NCBI GenBank assembly: GCA_965276825.1
Contig: OZ255630.1
Span: 2,542,001 to 2,606,000, forward strand
Reading direction: 5' to 3'
Length of the DNA: 64,000 nt
Source of the DNA: G965276765 sp965276825
GTDB lineage: Bacteria; Actinomycetota; Acidimicrobiia; Acidimicrobiales; Palsa-688
Below are positions 8,664 through 16,943 of this stretch, piece by piece. How positions within the stretch are numbered: position 1 is the first letter of the stretch; every line of letters starts with the position of its first letter. The notes under the pieces were generated by a model, which made no database searches, had not been told where the DNA came from, and saw only the letters and a list, made by a program, of their open reading frames with translations. Position numbers and translations under genes: made by a program.

Positions 8664-9152
8664 TCAGCGGTTGGTGAGCGCGTTGCCCTTGGCGGGCGGC
8701 CGCCGGTCGCCCCACGGGGGGGCCAGGACCGTCGTGGTGCCACCCGCGCCCTCGATGGCGGCCACGGCGCTCTTGGAGAAGCGGTGGGCCGACACGGTCA
8801 GGCGTCGCGACAGCTCGCCTCGGCCGAGCACCTTGACCAGGCCGTGCTTGTGGACCAGGCCGGCGGCGCGGAGGGTGTCGGGGTCGACGACGGCGCCGTC
8901 GAAATCCTCGAGCGCGTCGAGGTTGACCACCGTGTACTCGACGCGGAACGGGTTGTGGAAGCCCTTGAGCTTCGGGATGCGCTGCGTCAGCGGCAGCTGA
9001 CCACCCTCGAACCCGGGCTTGATGTTGTTGCGGGCGCCCTGGCCCTTGGTGCCGCGCCCGGCCGTCTTGCCGCCCTTGCCGGCGATGCCTCGCCCGACGC
9101 GGCGACGCCCCCGGGAGGAGCCGGCGGGCGGCTTGAGGTCGTGGATCTTCAT
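8664..9152 (-). CDS. rplO: 50S ribosomal protein L15
   Basis: Large-subunit assembly protein. The 162-aa product begins MKIHDLKPPAGSSRGRRRVG followed by the Gly-rich basic loop GRGIAGKGGKTAGRGTKGQG, and has the C-terminal globular part FSKSAVAAIEGAGG. It is slightly longer than usual because of a proline-rich tail after TTTVLAPPWG. It follows rpmD by 16 bases. Confidence 0.96.
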   Translation of the reverse strand: MKIHDLKPPAGSSRGRRRVGRGIAGKGGKTAGRGTKGQGARNNIKPGFEGGQLPLTQRIPKLKGFHNPFRVEYTVVNLDALEDFDGAVVDPDTLRAAGLVHKHGLVKVLGRGELSRRLTVSAHRFSKSAVAAIEGAGGTTTVLAPPWGDRRPPAKGNALTNR

Positions 9153-9168
9153 CAGGGTCTCTCTTCCC

Positions 9169-9378
9169 TCAGGACTTCGCCGACGCGCCGACGTCGTCGG
9201 CGGCCTCGACCGTGATCAGGTGGGGGACGCGGGCGATCATGCCCCGGATCTCCGGGCGGTCGGGCAGCGTGTTGGACGAGCCGATCCCGTGCAGGCCGAG
9301 GGCGCGGAGCGTGCCGCGGTGCTTGGGCTTGGTGCCGATCCCGGAGCGGACCTGGGTGACCTTCAGCTCACCGGCCAT
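9169..9378 (-). CDS. rpmD: 50S ribosomal protein L30
   Basis: Small large-subunit protein. About 69 aa, with the characteristic core LKVTQVRSGIGTKPKHRGTL and LGLHGIGSSNTLPD. The start is ambiguous: GTG at 9381 overlaps the rpsE stop by four bases (GTGA) and ATG at 9378 overlaps by one (TGATG). I use the ATG because the same TGATG join recurs at many neighbouring genes. Sits between rpsE and rplO as in the spc operon. Confidence 0.94.
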   Translation of the reverse strand: MAGELKVTQVRSGIGTKPKHRGTLRALGLHGIGSSNTLPDRPEIRGMIARVPHLITVEAADDVGASAKS

Positions 9379-9932
9379 CACGCCACCTCGGTGGGGGGAG
9401 CGTGGGGGCCGCGCTGGCTCTCCTGGTAGGCCGCCAGCATGCCCTTCGGCGCCACCTCTTCGGGAGACTTGCCGCGCAGCCTGGCGATGTCGTCGGGCCG
9501 CTTGAGGGCCTTGAGCCCGGCCACGGTCGCCTGGGCGACGTTGATGCTGTTGGACGACCCGAGCGACTTGGCCAGGATGTCGTGGATGCCGGCCATCTCG
9601 AGGATGGCCCGGGCGGCGCCCCCGGCGATCACGCCGGTACCGGGCGCAGCCGGCTTGAGCAGCACCCGTCCGGCCCCGGCCTCGCCGAGGATCGGGTGGG
9701 TGATGGTGGAGCCGGCGAGGGGCACCTTGAAGAGGTTCTTCTTGGCCTCCTCGATGCCCTTCTGCACGGCCAGGCCGGCCTCCTTGGCCTTGCCGTAGCC
9801 CAGGCCCACGTTGCCCTGGCCGTCACCGATCACCATGAGCGCGGCGAAGGAGAAGCGGCGGCCGCCCTTCACCACCTTGGCGACACGGTTGACCTTGATG
9901 GTGCGGTCCTCGTACTGCGAATCGGCGGGCAT
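9378..9932 (-). CDS. rpsE: 30S ribosomal protein S5
   Basis: Body/shoulder protein of the 30S with roles in mRNA entry and decoding fidelity. The 184-aa product contains the N-terminal double-stranded-RNA-binding fold (VVKGGRRFSFAALMVIGDGQ, then GNVGLGYGKAKE) and the C-terminal AAPGTGVIAGGAARAILEMAG. Start at 9932 overlaps the rplR stop (TGATG). The frame is open further upstream only as a shadow of rplR. Confidence 0.96.
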   Translation of the reverse strand: MPADSQYEDRTIKVNRVAKVVKGGRRFSFAALMVIGDGQGNVGLGYGKAKEAGLAVQKGIEEAKKNLFKVPLAGSTITHPILGEAGAGRVLLKPAAPGTGVIAGGAARAILEMAGIHDILAKSLGSSNSINVAQATVAGLKALKRPDDIARLRGKSPEEVAPKGMLAAYQESQRGPHAPPTEVA

Positions 9933-10300
9933 CAGAACTCCAGTCCGGCCTCGCGGGCCGCGTCGGCGACCGCGGCGACGCGGCCGTGGTAGAGGAAGCC
10001 GCCGCGGTCGAACACGACGGTGGCGACACCGGCGGCCCTGGCCCGCTCGGCGACGAGACGTCCGACCGTGGTGGCGGCCGACTTGTTGCCGGTCGGGCCG
10101 GCGGCACGCAGGTCCTTCTCGACCGATGACGCCGCGGCGATGGTCCGGCCGCTGCGGTCGTCGATGACCTGGGCCACGACGTGGCGGTTGGAGCGGTACA
10201 CGGCGAGGCGGGGACGCTCGGCGGTGCCGTTGACCCGCTTGCGCACCCGGTGGTGGCGCCGGGCTCTGGCGAGCTGCTTGTCCTTGGTGGTGATGGCCAT
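9932..10300 (-). CDS. rplR: 50S ribosomal protein L18
   Basis: Binds 5S rRNA and helps attach it to the large subunit. 122 aa, starting MAITTKDKQLARARRHHRVR, with RPRLAVYRSNRHVVAQVIDD and the C-terminal FDRGGFLYHGRVAAVADAAR. It lies 8 bases after rplF and overlaps rpsE by one base. Confidence 0.96.
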   Translation of the reverse strand: MAITTKDKQLARARRHHRVRKRVNGTAERPRLAVYRSNRHVVAQVIDDRSGRTIAAASSVEKDLRAAGPTGNKSAATTVGRLVAERARAAGVATVVFDRGGFLYHGRVAAVADAAREAGLEF

Positions 10301-10308
10301 GGGGATCC

Positions 10309-10848
10309 CTACTTCGCGGCCTTGCCGGCCTTGCGGATGACCCGCTCGCCGGCGTAGCGGACGCCCTTGCCCTTGTAGGGCTCGGGCTTGCGGATCTTGC
10401 GGATGTTGGCGGCGACCTGGCCGACGAGCTCCTTGTCGATGCCCCGGACCGAGATGCGCGTCGGGGCGGGCACCTCGAAGGTGATGCCGTCAGGGGCATC
10501 GACGGTGACGCCGTGGCTGAAGCCGAGGGCCAGCTCCAGTTGGTTGGAGCCCCTGGCCGTGGCCCGGTAGCCGACGCCGACGATCTCGAGATCCTTGGTG
10601 AAGCCGTCGGTCACGCCGAGGACCATGTTGTTGACCAGGCTGCGGGTGAGGCCGTGCAGGGCCCGGTTCTGGCGGGCGTCGTCGGGACGCTCGACCAGGA
10701 GGGTGCCCGCCTCCTGGCGGACGGTGATCTCCCCCGGCAGCTCCCGGCCCAGGGTCCCCCTGGGGCCCTTGACCGTGACCTGGCGGTCGGCGACGGTCAC
10801 CTCGACGCCGGACGGCACGGTGATGGGGCTACGCCCGATGCGAGACAT
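10309..10848 (-). CDS. rplF: 50S ribosomal protein L6
   Basis: Large-subunit protein near the factor-binding (sarcin-ricin) region. 179 aa with two repeated alpha/beta domains: MSRIGRSPITVPSGVEVTV at the N-terminus, NMVLGVTDGFTKDLEIVGVG in the middle, and the C-terminal signature PEPYKGKGVRYAGERVIRK. A 63-base gap separates it from rpsH. Confidence 0.97.
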   Translation of the reverse strand: MSRIGRSPITVPSGVEVTVADRQVTVKGPRGTLGRELPGEITVRQEAGTLLVERPDDARQNRALHGLTRSLVNNMVLGVTDGFTKDLEIVGVGYRATARGSNQLELALGFSHGVTVDAPDGITFEVPAPTRISVRGIDKELVGQVAANIRKIRKPEPYKGKGVRYAGERVIRKAGKAAK

Positions 10849-10911
10849 GGTGCTCCTCCCTCGTGGCCACAGAGGTGGGGGGGACAGTGGTGGCGGGGCT
10901 GGTCACGGCGG

Positions 10912-11316
10912 TCACCACACGAAGCACAGGATCTCGCCGCCGACGCGGTGACGGCGCGCCTCGCGGTCGGTCATGAGGCCCTGGCTGGTGGAGAGGACGG
11001 CCACGCCGAGGCCGCCGAGGACGCGGGGCAGCTTGTCGGCCGCGGTGTAGACCCGCAGGCCGGGCTTGGAGATCCGCTTGATGCCGGAGATCGTGCGGCT
11101 GCGGTCGGAGGAGTACTTCATCTGGACCTCGAGGACCCGGCCTGGCCGGGTGCCGTCGGCGGCCACGTCGAAGCCCTCGATGTAGCCCTCGCGCTGCAGG
11201 ACGGCCGCCAGGGCCTCCTTCAGCTTGGAGGACGGCATGCGCACGGTGTCGTGCATGGCCACGTTGGCGTTGCGGATGCGGGTGAGCATGTCCGCGATGG
11301 GATCGGTCATCGTCAT
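10912..11316 (-). CDS. rpsH: 30S ribosomal protein S8
   Basis: 16S rRNA-binding protein; in E. coli it also represses the spc operon, but whether that holds here cannot be told. 134 aa, beginning MTMTDPIADMLTRIRNANVA, with ISKPGLRVYTAADKLPRVLG and the C-terminal signature GLMTDREARRHRVGGEILCF. It follows rpsN after 12 bases. Confidence 0.97.
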   Translation of the reverse strand: MTMTDPIADMLTRIRNANVAMHDTVRMPSSKLKEALAAVLQREGYIEGFDVAADGTRPGRVLEVQMKYSSDRSRTISGIKRISKPGLRVYTAADKLPRVLGGLGVAVLSTSQGLMTDREARRHRVGGEILCFVW

Positions 11317-11328
11317 GGCTCGCTCCTC

Positions 11329-11514
11329 CTACCAGCTGGCCTTGGTGACACCGGGGACCTCGCCGGCGTGCGCGAGCTCGCGCAGGCAGATGCGGCACAG
11401 GCCGAACTTCCTGAACACCGAGTGTGGGCGGCCGCAACGACGGCAGCGGGTGTAGGCCCTGACTTTGAACTTGGGCTTGCGCTGCGCCTTGATGATGAGG
11501 GCCTTCTTGGCCAT
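11329..11514 (-). CDS. rpsN: 30S ribosomal protein S14, zinc-binding type Z
   Basis: Late-assembly head protein. The 61-aa form carries a zinc ribbon (CRRCGRPHSVFRKFGLCRIC, two C-x2-C pairs), the short type common in Actinobacteria and Firmicutes, and ends AGEVPGVTKASW. Its ATG at 11514 shares a base with the rplE stop (TAATG). In the same frame much longer ORFs run upstream as shadows of rplE and rplX. Confidence 0.97.
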   Translation of the reverse strand: MAKKALIIKAQRKPKFKVRAYTRCRRCGRPHSVFRKFGLCRICLRELAHAGEVPGVTKASW

Positions 11515-12098
11515 TAGCTGTTGCCTTCCTTGCGGAACGGGAAGCCGAAGGCGTCGAGCAGGGCACGACCCTCCGCGTTGGTCGTCGCCGTGTCGACGAT
11601 GGTGATGTCCATGCCCCTCGGGGTGTCGATCTTGTCGTAGTCGATCTCGGGGAAGATCAGCTGCTCGGAGATGCCGAAGGTGTAGTTGCCGTGGCCGTCG
11701 AAGCCACGGGTCGGCAGCCCGCGGAAGTCGCGCATGCGGGGGATGGCCAGGCTGATGAGCCGGTCGAAGAACTCCCACATCCGGTCGCCGCGCAGGGTGA
11801 CCTTGGCGCCGATCGGGTTGCCCTCGCGGAGCTTGAAGCCGGCGATCGACTTCTTGGCCACGGTGACGACCGGCTTCTGGCCGGTGATCTGGGCCAGGTC
11901 CCGCACCGCCCCCTCGAGCAGGGACTGCTGCTGGGTGGCCCGGCCGACGCCCGAGTTGAGGACGATCTTCTCGAGCCGGGGCACGAGCATCACGTTGGGC
12001 AGGTCGAGGCTCGACTGCAGCGCGGCCCGCAGCTCGCGCTCGTAGCGGACCTTGAGGCGAGGTCGCGACTTGGCGGTGGTGGCGGTGTCGGGGGCCAT
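11514..12098 (-). CDS. rplE: 50S ribosomal protein L5
   Basis: Binds 5S rRNA and contacts P-site tRNA in the central protuberance. 194 aa, with MLVPRLEKIVLNSGVGRATQ, ITGQKPVVTVAKKSIAGFKL and REGNPIGAKVTLRGDRMWEF. Start ATG at 12098 overlaps the rplX stop (TGATG), and its stop overlaps the rpsN start (TAATG), so three genes are chained by one-base overlaps. Confidence 0.97.
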   Translation of the reverse strand: MAPDTATTAKSRPRLKVRYERELRAALQSSLDLPNVMLVPRLEKIVLNSGVGRATQQQSLLEGAVRDLAQITGQKPVVTVAKKSIAGFKLREGNPIGAKVTLRGDRMWEFFDRLISLAIPRMRDFRGLPTRGFDGHGNYTFGISEQLIFPEIDYDKIDTPRGMDITIVDTATTNAEGRALLDAFGFPFRKEGNS

Positions 12099-12439
12099 CA
12101 CAGGTCCTTGCCGCAGTGCACGCACACGCGGTGCTTGCCACCGTTGTCGTCGAAGCGGTACCCGATCCGGGTGGCGCCGTCCGTGGAGCACACGATGGCC
12201 ACCGACGAGGCGTGGATCGGCATGTCCTTGTCGATGATCCCGCCCTTGAGGCGGGTCGAGGTCTGCCGCTGGTGCTTCTTGGCGACGTTGACGCCCTCGA
12301 CGATGACCTTGTTGGCCTCGGGCAGCACCCGGGTGATCTCCCCGGTGGCGCCACGGTCCTTGCCCGAGAGCACCTGGACCCTGTCACCCTTGCGGAGCTT
12401 CATCTTGACCCGTGAAGGGGGCGGCTTGCGGGACGACAT
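12098..12439 (-). CDS. rplX: 50S ribosomal protein L24
   Basis: Assembly initiator of the large subunit, near the exit tunnel. 113 aa, with a KOW motif near the N-terminus (LRKGDRVQVLSGKDRGATGE) and EGVNVAKKHQRQTSTRLKGG. The C-terminal part has a C-x2-C-like pair (CVHCGKDL). One-base overlaps join it to rplN before it and rplE after it. Confidence 0.96.
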   Translation of the reverse strand: MSSRKPPPSRVKMKLRKGDRVQVLSGKDRGATGEITRVLPEANKVIVEGVNVAKKHQRQTSTRLKGGIIDKDMPIHASSVAIVCSTDGATRIGYRFDDNGGKHRVCVHCGKDL

Positions 12440-12807
12440 CAGATCACCTCCGGGGCCAGCGAGATGATGCGCATGAAGCGCTTGTCGCGCAGCTCACGGC
12501 CGACCGGGCCGAAGATGCGCGTGCCGCGGGGCTGCTGCTGGTCGTTGATCAGCACGGCGGCGTTCTCGTCGAAGCGGATGTAGCTGCCGTCGGGACGGCG
12601 CTTCTCTTTCTTGACGCGAACGACGACGCACTTGACGACGTCGCCCTTCTTGACGTTGGCGCCGGGGATGGCATCTTTGACCGTCGCCACGAAGATGTCC
12701 CCGATCGAGGCGTAGCGGCGTTTGGAGCCGCCGAGCACCTTGATGCAGAGGACCTCTTTGGCCCCGGAGTTGTCGGCCACCCGGAGGCGGCTCTCCTGCT
12801 GGATCAT
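12439..12807 (-). CDS. rplN: 50S ribosomal protein L14
   Basis: Large-subunit protein forming an intersubunit bridge. 122 aa, beginning MIQQESRLRVADNSGAKEVL, with IGDIFVATVKDAIPGANVKK and RIFGPVGRELRDKRFMRIIS. The start at 12807 was chosen by homology; the frame is open further upstream over rpsQ. The gap to rpsQ is 10 bases. Confidence 0.97.
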   Translation of the reverse strand: MIQQESRLRVADNSGAKEVLCIKVLGGSKRRYASIGDIFVATVKDAIPGANVKKGDVVKCVVVRVKKEKRRPDGSYIRFDENAAVLINDQQQPRGTRIFGPVGRELRDKRFMRIISLAPEVI

Positions 12808-12817
12808 GTCTCGGCTC

Positions 12818-13120
12818 CTACCTAGCCCGCTCGAGGACCGTGACGACCCGCCAGTGCTTGCGCCTGGAGATCGGCCGGGTCTCGGCGATGCGGACGCGGT
12901 CACCAACGTTGGTGTCGTTGCCCTCGTCGTGGGCGAAGATGCGCTTGGTCCGCTGCACCGTCTTGGCGTAGCGGGGGTGGCGGACCCGCTCGATGACCGC
13001 CACGACCGCCGTCTTGTCCATCGAGGTGCTCACCACCAGGCCCTCGCGGACCTTGCGGTGGTCCTCACGGTCCTCGGCAGGGGCCGTCGTAGGCGCGGCG
13101 GGTGTGGTCTGGTCGGCCAT
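12818..13120 (-). CDS. rpsQ: 30S ribosomal protein S17
   Basis: Primary 16S rRNA-binding protein of OB fold. 100 aa, with a 20-residue Pro/Ala/Thr N-terminal extension before the core VREGLVVSTSMDKTAVVAVI, KRIFAHDEGNDTNVGDRVRI and ETRPISRRKHWRVV. Overlaps the rpmC stop by one base (TGATG). Confidence 0.96.
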   Translation of the reverse strand: MADQTTPAAPTTAPAEDREDHRKVREGLVVSTSMDKTAVVAVIERVRHPRYAKTVQRTKRIFAHDEGNDTNVGDRVRIAETRPISRRKHWRVVTVLERAR

Positions 13121-13347
13121 CAGGCCGTCACCTCCGTGGTGGCCGACTCGGCGGCGTCGATCTCGCGCTCGCGCAGCACGGTGGCGATGCGGGCGACGTC
13201 CCTGCGGACCTGGCCCAGGCGGGCCGAGTTGTCCTGCTTGCCGGTGGCCAGCTGGAAGCGGAGCTTGAACAGCTCGTCCTTGCTCTCGGCCATCTTGGTG
13301 TCGAGCTCGTCGAGGGTCAGTTCCCTCAGCTCCTTGGCGGTGGTCAT
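13120..13347 (-). CDS. rpmC: 50S ribosomal protein L29
   Basis: Two-helix protein at the tunnel exit that helps dock SRP and trigger factor. 75 aa, with KELRELTLDELDTKMAESKD and LFKLRFQLATGKQDNSARLG. The start at 13347 overlaps the rplP stop by four bases (ATGA). A longer ORF in the same frame is a shadow of rplP. Confidence 0.96.
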   Translation of the reverse strand: MTTAKELRELTLDELDTKMAESKDELFKLRFQLATGKQDNSARLGQVRRDVARIATVLREREIDAAESATTEVTA

Positions 13348-13775
13348 CCGACCTCGACCTCCTCCTGCTGGGCGCGGACCACGAAGCGGGCCTTCATCGG
13401 CAGCTTCTGGATGGCGCGCTCCAGGGCGGCCCGTCCGAGGGCCTCGTCCACGCCGCCGAGCTCGAAGAGGACCCGGCCCGGCTTGATCACGGCGACCCAG
13501 AACTCGGGGTTGCCCTTGCCCGAGCCCATGCGGGTCTCGGCGGGCTTCTGGGTGACGGGCTTGTCCGGGAACACCCGGATCCACACCTTGCCGCCACGCT
13601 TGACGTGGCGGGTCATGGCGATGCGGGCGGCCTCGATCTGGCGGGCGGTGAGCCAGCCCGGCTCGAGGGCCTGGATGCCGTAGTCGCCGAAGCTCACCAG
13701 GCTCCCACCCTTGGCCTGCCCGGTGAGGCGGCCACGATGCGCCTTGCGGTGCTTGACCTTGCGGGGCATCAGCAT
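13344..13775 (-). CDS. rplP: 50S ribosomal protein L16
   Basis: Large-subunit protein at the A-site tRNA binding region. 143 aa, beginning MLMPRKVKHRKAHRGRLTGQ, with GDYGIQALEPGWLTARQIEA and the signature RMGSGKGNPEFWVAV. Start at 13775 (MLMP) or 13769 (MPRK); the first keeps the family's usual N-terminus and lies 3 bases after the rpsC stop. Confidence 0.97.
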   Translation of the reverse strand: MLMPRKVKHRKAHRGRLTGQAKGGSLVSFGDYGIQALEPGWLTARQIEAARIAMTRHVKRGGKVWIRVFPDKPVTQKPAETRMGSGKGNPEFWVAVIKPGRVLFELGGVDEALGRAALERAIQKLPMKARFVVRAQQEEVEVG

Positions 13776-13778
13776 GGC

Positions 13779-14726
13779 TCAGGCGTCCTTCGGGAAGTGC
13801 GGGGTCTCGTGGTGGTCGCCGCTCGTGCGCCGCTCGATCTCCTCTTCCTCGGCCAGCAGGCGCTCGAGGTCGGGATCCACCTTCACGATGGGCTCGTCGG
13901 CGACCGGCGGGATGGCGACGGTCTCGTCCTCGGCCGGGGCGACGACGTCGCCGGGCACGGAGCCGGGCTCGCCCAGGTCCGGCCGGCGGCGGCCGCCGCC
14001 GGCGGAGACGACCCGGCGGGGCCGGCCGCCCTGTCCGGAGGTCTCTCCGACGGCCATGGCCGCCTCGCGGGTGATCTTGTCCTCGGTGGAGACCTTGTAG
14101 GGCCGGATGTCGCCCTTGTAGATCCAGACCTTGACGCCGATGCGGCCGTAGGTGGTCTTGGCCTCACGGAAGCCGTAGTCGATGTCGGCGCGCAGGGTGT
14201 GCAGCGGCACCCGACCTTCCCGGTAGAACTCCCGCCGCGACATCTCCGAGCCACCGAGGCGGCCGGCGCACTGGACGCGGATGCCGAGGGCGCCGGCCTT
14301 CTGCACCGTCTGGACGGTGCGCTTCATGGCCCGGCGGAACGACACCCGCCCGGCCAGCTGGTCGGCGATGCCTTGGGCCATCAGCGCGGCGTCGAGCTCG
14401 GGCTGCTTGATCTCCTGGATGTTGAGCTGCAGCTTGGGGTTCTTGGTGATCTCGGCCAGCTTGGTCCTGAGGCGGTCGGCCTCGGCGCCCCGGCGCCCGA
14501 TCACGATGCCAGGCCTGGCCGTGTGGACGTCGACCCGCAGGCGGTCACGGGTGCGCTCGATCTCGATGCGGCTGACCGCGGCACGCTCGAGCTGGCCCAT
14601 CAGGTAGCTGCGGATCTCCCAGTCCTCGATCAGGTAGTCCTGGTAGTCCCGGTCGGTGAACCACCGCGACTTCCAGTCCGTGGTGACCCCGAGACGGAAC
14701 CCGTACGGGTTGACCTTCTGTCCCAT
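13779..14726 (-). CDS. rpsC: 30S ribosomal protein S3 with long C-terminal extension
   Basis: mRNA-entry and helicase-site protein of the 30S head. It is 315 aa, against about 210-280 in most bacteria. The KH domain (VIGRRGAEADRLRTKLAEI) and the C-terminal S3 domain (RVPLHTLRADIDYGFREAKT, then GRIGVKVWIYKGDI) are complete by about residue 215. The rest is a low-complexity tail: a basic stretch (GRPRRVVSAGGGRRRP), then an acidic one with LERLLAEEEEIERR. L22 and L4 in this operon have similar tails. Overlaps the rplV stop by one base. Confidence 0.96.
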   Translation of the reverse strand: MGQKVNPYGFRLGVTTDWKSRWFTDRDYQDYLIEDWEIRSYLMGQLERAAVSRIEIERTRDRLRVDVHTARPGIVIGRRGAEADRLRTKLAEITKNPKLQLNIQEIKQPELDAALMAQGIADQLAGRVSFRRAMKRTVQTVQKAGALGIRVQCAGRLGGSEMSRREFYREGRVPLHTLRADIDYGFREAKTTYGRIGVKVWIYKGDIRPYKVSTEDKITREAAMAVGETSGQGGRPRRVVSAGGGRRRPDLGEPGSVPGDVVAPAEDETVAIPPVADEPIVKVDPDLERLLAEEEEIERRTSGDHHETPHFPKDA

Positions 14727-15523
14727 TACTTGTCGTCCTTCGTGGTCGGCTCGGTGCCCTCGGTCTCGGTGGTCGCCGGCTTCTCGGGCTTCTCGGCCGT
14801 CTCGGAGGCGGCCACGGCGCCGGCGGTGGCGTCGACGATGCCGGCGTCCTCCTCGGCCTCCGCCACCCGGCCGGAACCGGTGGCGGCGTTGGCCTCGGCG
14901 GCGACCTCGGCCGCGCTCGGCGCGTCGGTGGTCGTCACCGCTCCGGTGGTGGCGGTATCGACCTCGTCGTCGACCGGGGCGTCGGTCTCGGGGGTCTCGA
15001 TCGGCACGCCGCGGCGGCGCTCGGCGCGGGTGCGGGTGTCGTCGGAGCGGCGGGCTCCGGCCACGCGGCGGGAACGCTGGGCCAGCTGCTCGGCCCGGCG
15101 GCGGGCGGCGAGGCGCTCGAGGCGGTCGCTGGGCAGCCGGCTCACGATGACGGTGATGTGGCTGGTGCGCTTGCGGATCCGGGTGGCGCGACCGCGGGCC
15201 CTCGGGCGCCAGCGCTTGATCGTGGTGCCCTCGTCGGCGAAGCAGGCGGCCACGTAGAGCTCCTCGGGATCCTGGCCGTCGTTGTTCTCCGCGTTGGCCA
15301 CCGCAGAGCGCAGGACCTTGCCCACGGTGAAGGAGGCGTCGCGCTCGGAGAAGCGGAGGATGTCCTCGGCTTCGGCGACGGGCTGGTTGCGGATCAGGTC
15401 GAGCACCTCACGGACCTTGTTGGGCGCGATCCGGCTGTGACGGAGCACCGCCCTGGTCCCGGGCTGCTGGCCTCTGGGCCCGGCCAGGCGCGACCGCTCG
15501 TTGGTCTTCTCCCCGAAGGCCAT
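14726..15523 (-). CDS. rplV: 50S ribosomal protein L22 with long acidic extension
   Basis: Lines the nascent-peptide tunnel. The core occupies about residues 22-130 (AVLRHSRIAPNKVREVLDLI, SAVANAENNDGQDPEELYVA, RARGRATRIRKRTSHITVIV). Normal L22 ends there at about 110-130 aa, but here another 130 or so residues follow: first Arg-rich (LERLAARRRAEQLAQRSRRV), then Ala/Thr/Glu/Asp-rich and probably disordered. The extension is in frame and stays open to a stop that overlaps the rpsC start by one base, so it is genuinely encoded rather than readthrough. Confidence 0.95.
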   Translation of the reverse strand: MAFGEKTNERSRLAGPRGQQPGTRAVLRHSRIAPNKVREVLDLIRNQPVAEAEDILRFSERDASFTVGKVLRSAVANAENNDGQDPEELYVAACFADEGTTIKRWRPRARGRATRIRKRTSHITVIVSRLPSDRLERLAARRRAEQLAQRSRRVAGARRSDDTRTRAERRRGVPIETPETDAPVDDEVDTATTGAVTTTDAPSAAEVAAEANAATGSGRVAEAEEDAGIVDATAGAVAASETAEKPEKPATTETEGTEPTTKDDK

Positions 15524-15802
15524 CTAGCGCCTCCCCGCCCGCTCCTGGCCGGCGTGGAACCGGAAGGTGCGGGTCGGGGCGAACTCGCCCAGCTTGTGGC
15601 CGACCATCGACTCGGTGATGTAGACGGGCACGTGCTTGCGCCCGTCGTGCACGGCGACGGTGTGGCCCACCATGTCGGGGATGATCGTGGAGCGACGGGA
15701 CCAGGTCTTGATCACCCGCTTCTCGTTGCGGGAGTTGAGATCGTCGACCTTCTTCAACAGGTGGTCGTCGACGAACGGGCCTTTCTTCAGGCTGCGGGGC
15801 AT
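15524..15802 (-). CDS. rpsS: 30S ribosomal protein S19
   Basis: Head protein bridging to the 50S. 92 aa, beginning MPRSLKKGPFVDDHLLKKVD, with IIPDMVGHTVAVHDGRKHVP and KLGEFAPTRTFRFH. Follows rplB by 6 bases and abuts rplV with no gap. Confidence 0.97.
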   Translation of the reverse strand: MPRSLKKGPFVDDHLLKKVDDLNSRNEKRVIKTWSRRSTIIPDMVGHTVAVHDGRKHVPVYITESMVGHKLGEFAPTRTFRFHAGQERAGRR

Positions 15803-15808
15803 GGTGCG

Positions 15809-16645
15809 CTACCTCCGGGCGCCGCGGGTGCGCCGGCGGCGGACGATGAGCTTCTCGGACGGCTTGGTTCGGTCACGGGTGCGGCCCTCGGGCTGGCCCC
15901 AGGGTGAGACGGGGTGGCGGCCACCCGAGGTCTTGCCCTCGCCGCCACCGAGGGGGTGGTCGACGGGGTTCATGGCCACGCCTCGGGTCTGGGGGCGGAC
16001 GCCCTTCCAGCGGTTGCGGCCGGCCTTGCCGATGCTGATCAGCTCGGCCTCGGAGTTGCCCACCTCGCCGAGGGTGGCCCGGCAGTCGATGGGCACCCGG
16101 CGCATCTCGGTGGACGGGAGGCGCAGGGTGGCGTAGTCGCCCTCCTTGGCCACCAGCTGGACGCTCATGCCGGCGCTGCGGGCCATCTTGCCCCCGCCGC
16201 CCGGCTTGAGTTCGACGTTGTGCACGACCGATCCGACCGGGATGTAGCGCATCGGCAGGGCGTTGCCGGGGCGGATGTCGGCGCCCTGGCCGGAGCGCAC
16301 CACGTCGCCGACCCTCACCCGGTTCGGGGCGAGGATGTAGCGCTTCTCCCCGTCGTGGTAGTGGAGCAGGGCGATGCGGGCGTTGCGGTTGGGGTCGTAC
16401 TCGATGGCGGCGATCGTCGCCGGCACGCCGTCCTTGGTCCGCTTGAAGTCCACCAGGCGGTACTGCTGCTTGTGGCCGCCACCCTTGTGCCTGGCTGTCT
16501 TCCGGCCGTAGGCGTTGCGGCCGCCAGTGCCGCCCTTGGCCGCCAGCAGGGTGCGCTCGGGCCTGGTCCTGGTGATCTCGGTGAAGTCCGAGACGGTCTG
16601 GAAGCGCCGACCTGCGCTGGTCGGCTTGCGCTTGCGGAGCGGCAT
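15809..16645 (-). CDS. rplB: 50S ribosomal protein L2
   Basis: Essential for peptidyl-transferase centre assembly and subunit joining. 278 aa, the usual length, with the RNA-binding domain (GGRNAYGRKTARHKGGGHKQ), GNALPMRYIPVGSVVHNVEL, and the conserved C-terminal loop MNPVDHPLGGGEGKTSGGRH containing the critical His. It is one base downstream of rplW. Confidence 0.98.
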   Translation of the reverse strand: MPLRKRKPTSAGRRFQTVSDFTEITRTRPERTLLAAKGGTGGRNAYGRKTARHKGGGHKQQYRLVDFKRTKDGVPATIAAIEYDPNRNARIALLHYHDGEKRYILAPNRVRVGDVVRSGQGADIRPGNALPMRYIPVGSVVHNVELKPGGGGKMARSAGMSVQLVAKEGDYATLRLPSTEMRRVPIDCRATLGEVGNSEAELISIGKAGRNRWKGVRPQTRGVAMNPVDHPLGGGEGKTSGGRHPVSPWGQPEGRTRDRTKPSEKLIVRRRRTRGARR

Positions 16646-16646
16646 C

Positions 16647-16943
16647 TCAGTTCCCCTCGAAGATCGGGATCGACTGGTCGGGCTTGAGCTTCACCATGGC
16701 CCGCTTGGTGTCCACCCGCTTCCCGAAGGTGGCCGCCTTGCGGTTGCGCTTGCGCTTGCCCGGGCGGTTGAGGGTGGTGACCTTGACCACGTCCACGCCG
16801 AAGATCCGCTCGACGGCCTGGCGGATCTCGATCTTGTTGGCGTCGGGGGCGACCACGAAGGTGTAGACGCCCTGGTCGAGCAGGGCATAGGACTTCTCCG
16901 ACACCACCGGGCGGATGATGACGTCGCGGGGGTCGGCGCTCAC
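16647..16943 (-). CDS. rplW: 50S ribosomal protein L23
   Basis: Tunnel-exit protein that docks trigger factor and SRP. 98 aa, beginning MSADPRDVIIRPVVSEKSYA, with VVAPDANKIEIRQAVERIF and TTLNRPGKRKRNRKAATFGK. Starts with GTG at 16943, overlapping the rplD stop by four bases (GTGA). Confidence 0.96.
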   Translation of the reverse strand: MSADPRDVIIRPVVSEKSYALLDQGVYTFVVAPDANKIEIRQAVERIFGVDVVKVTTLNRPGKRKRNRKAATFGKRVDTKRAMVKLKPDQSIPIFEGN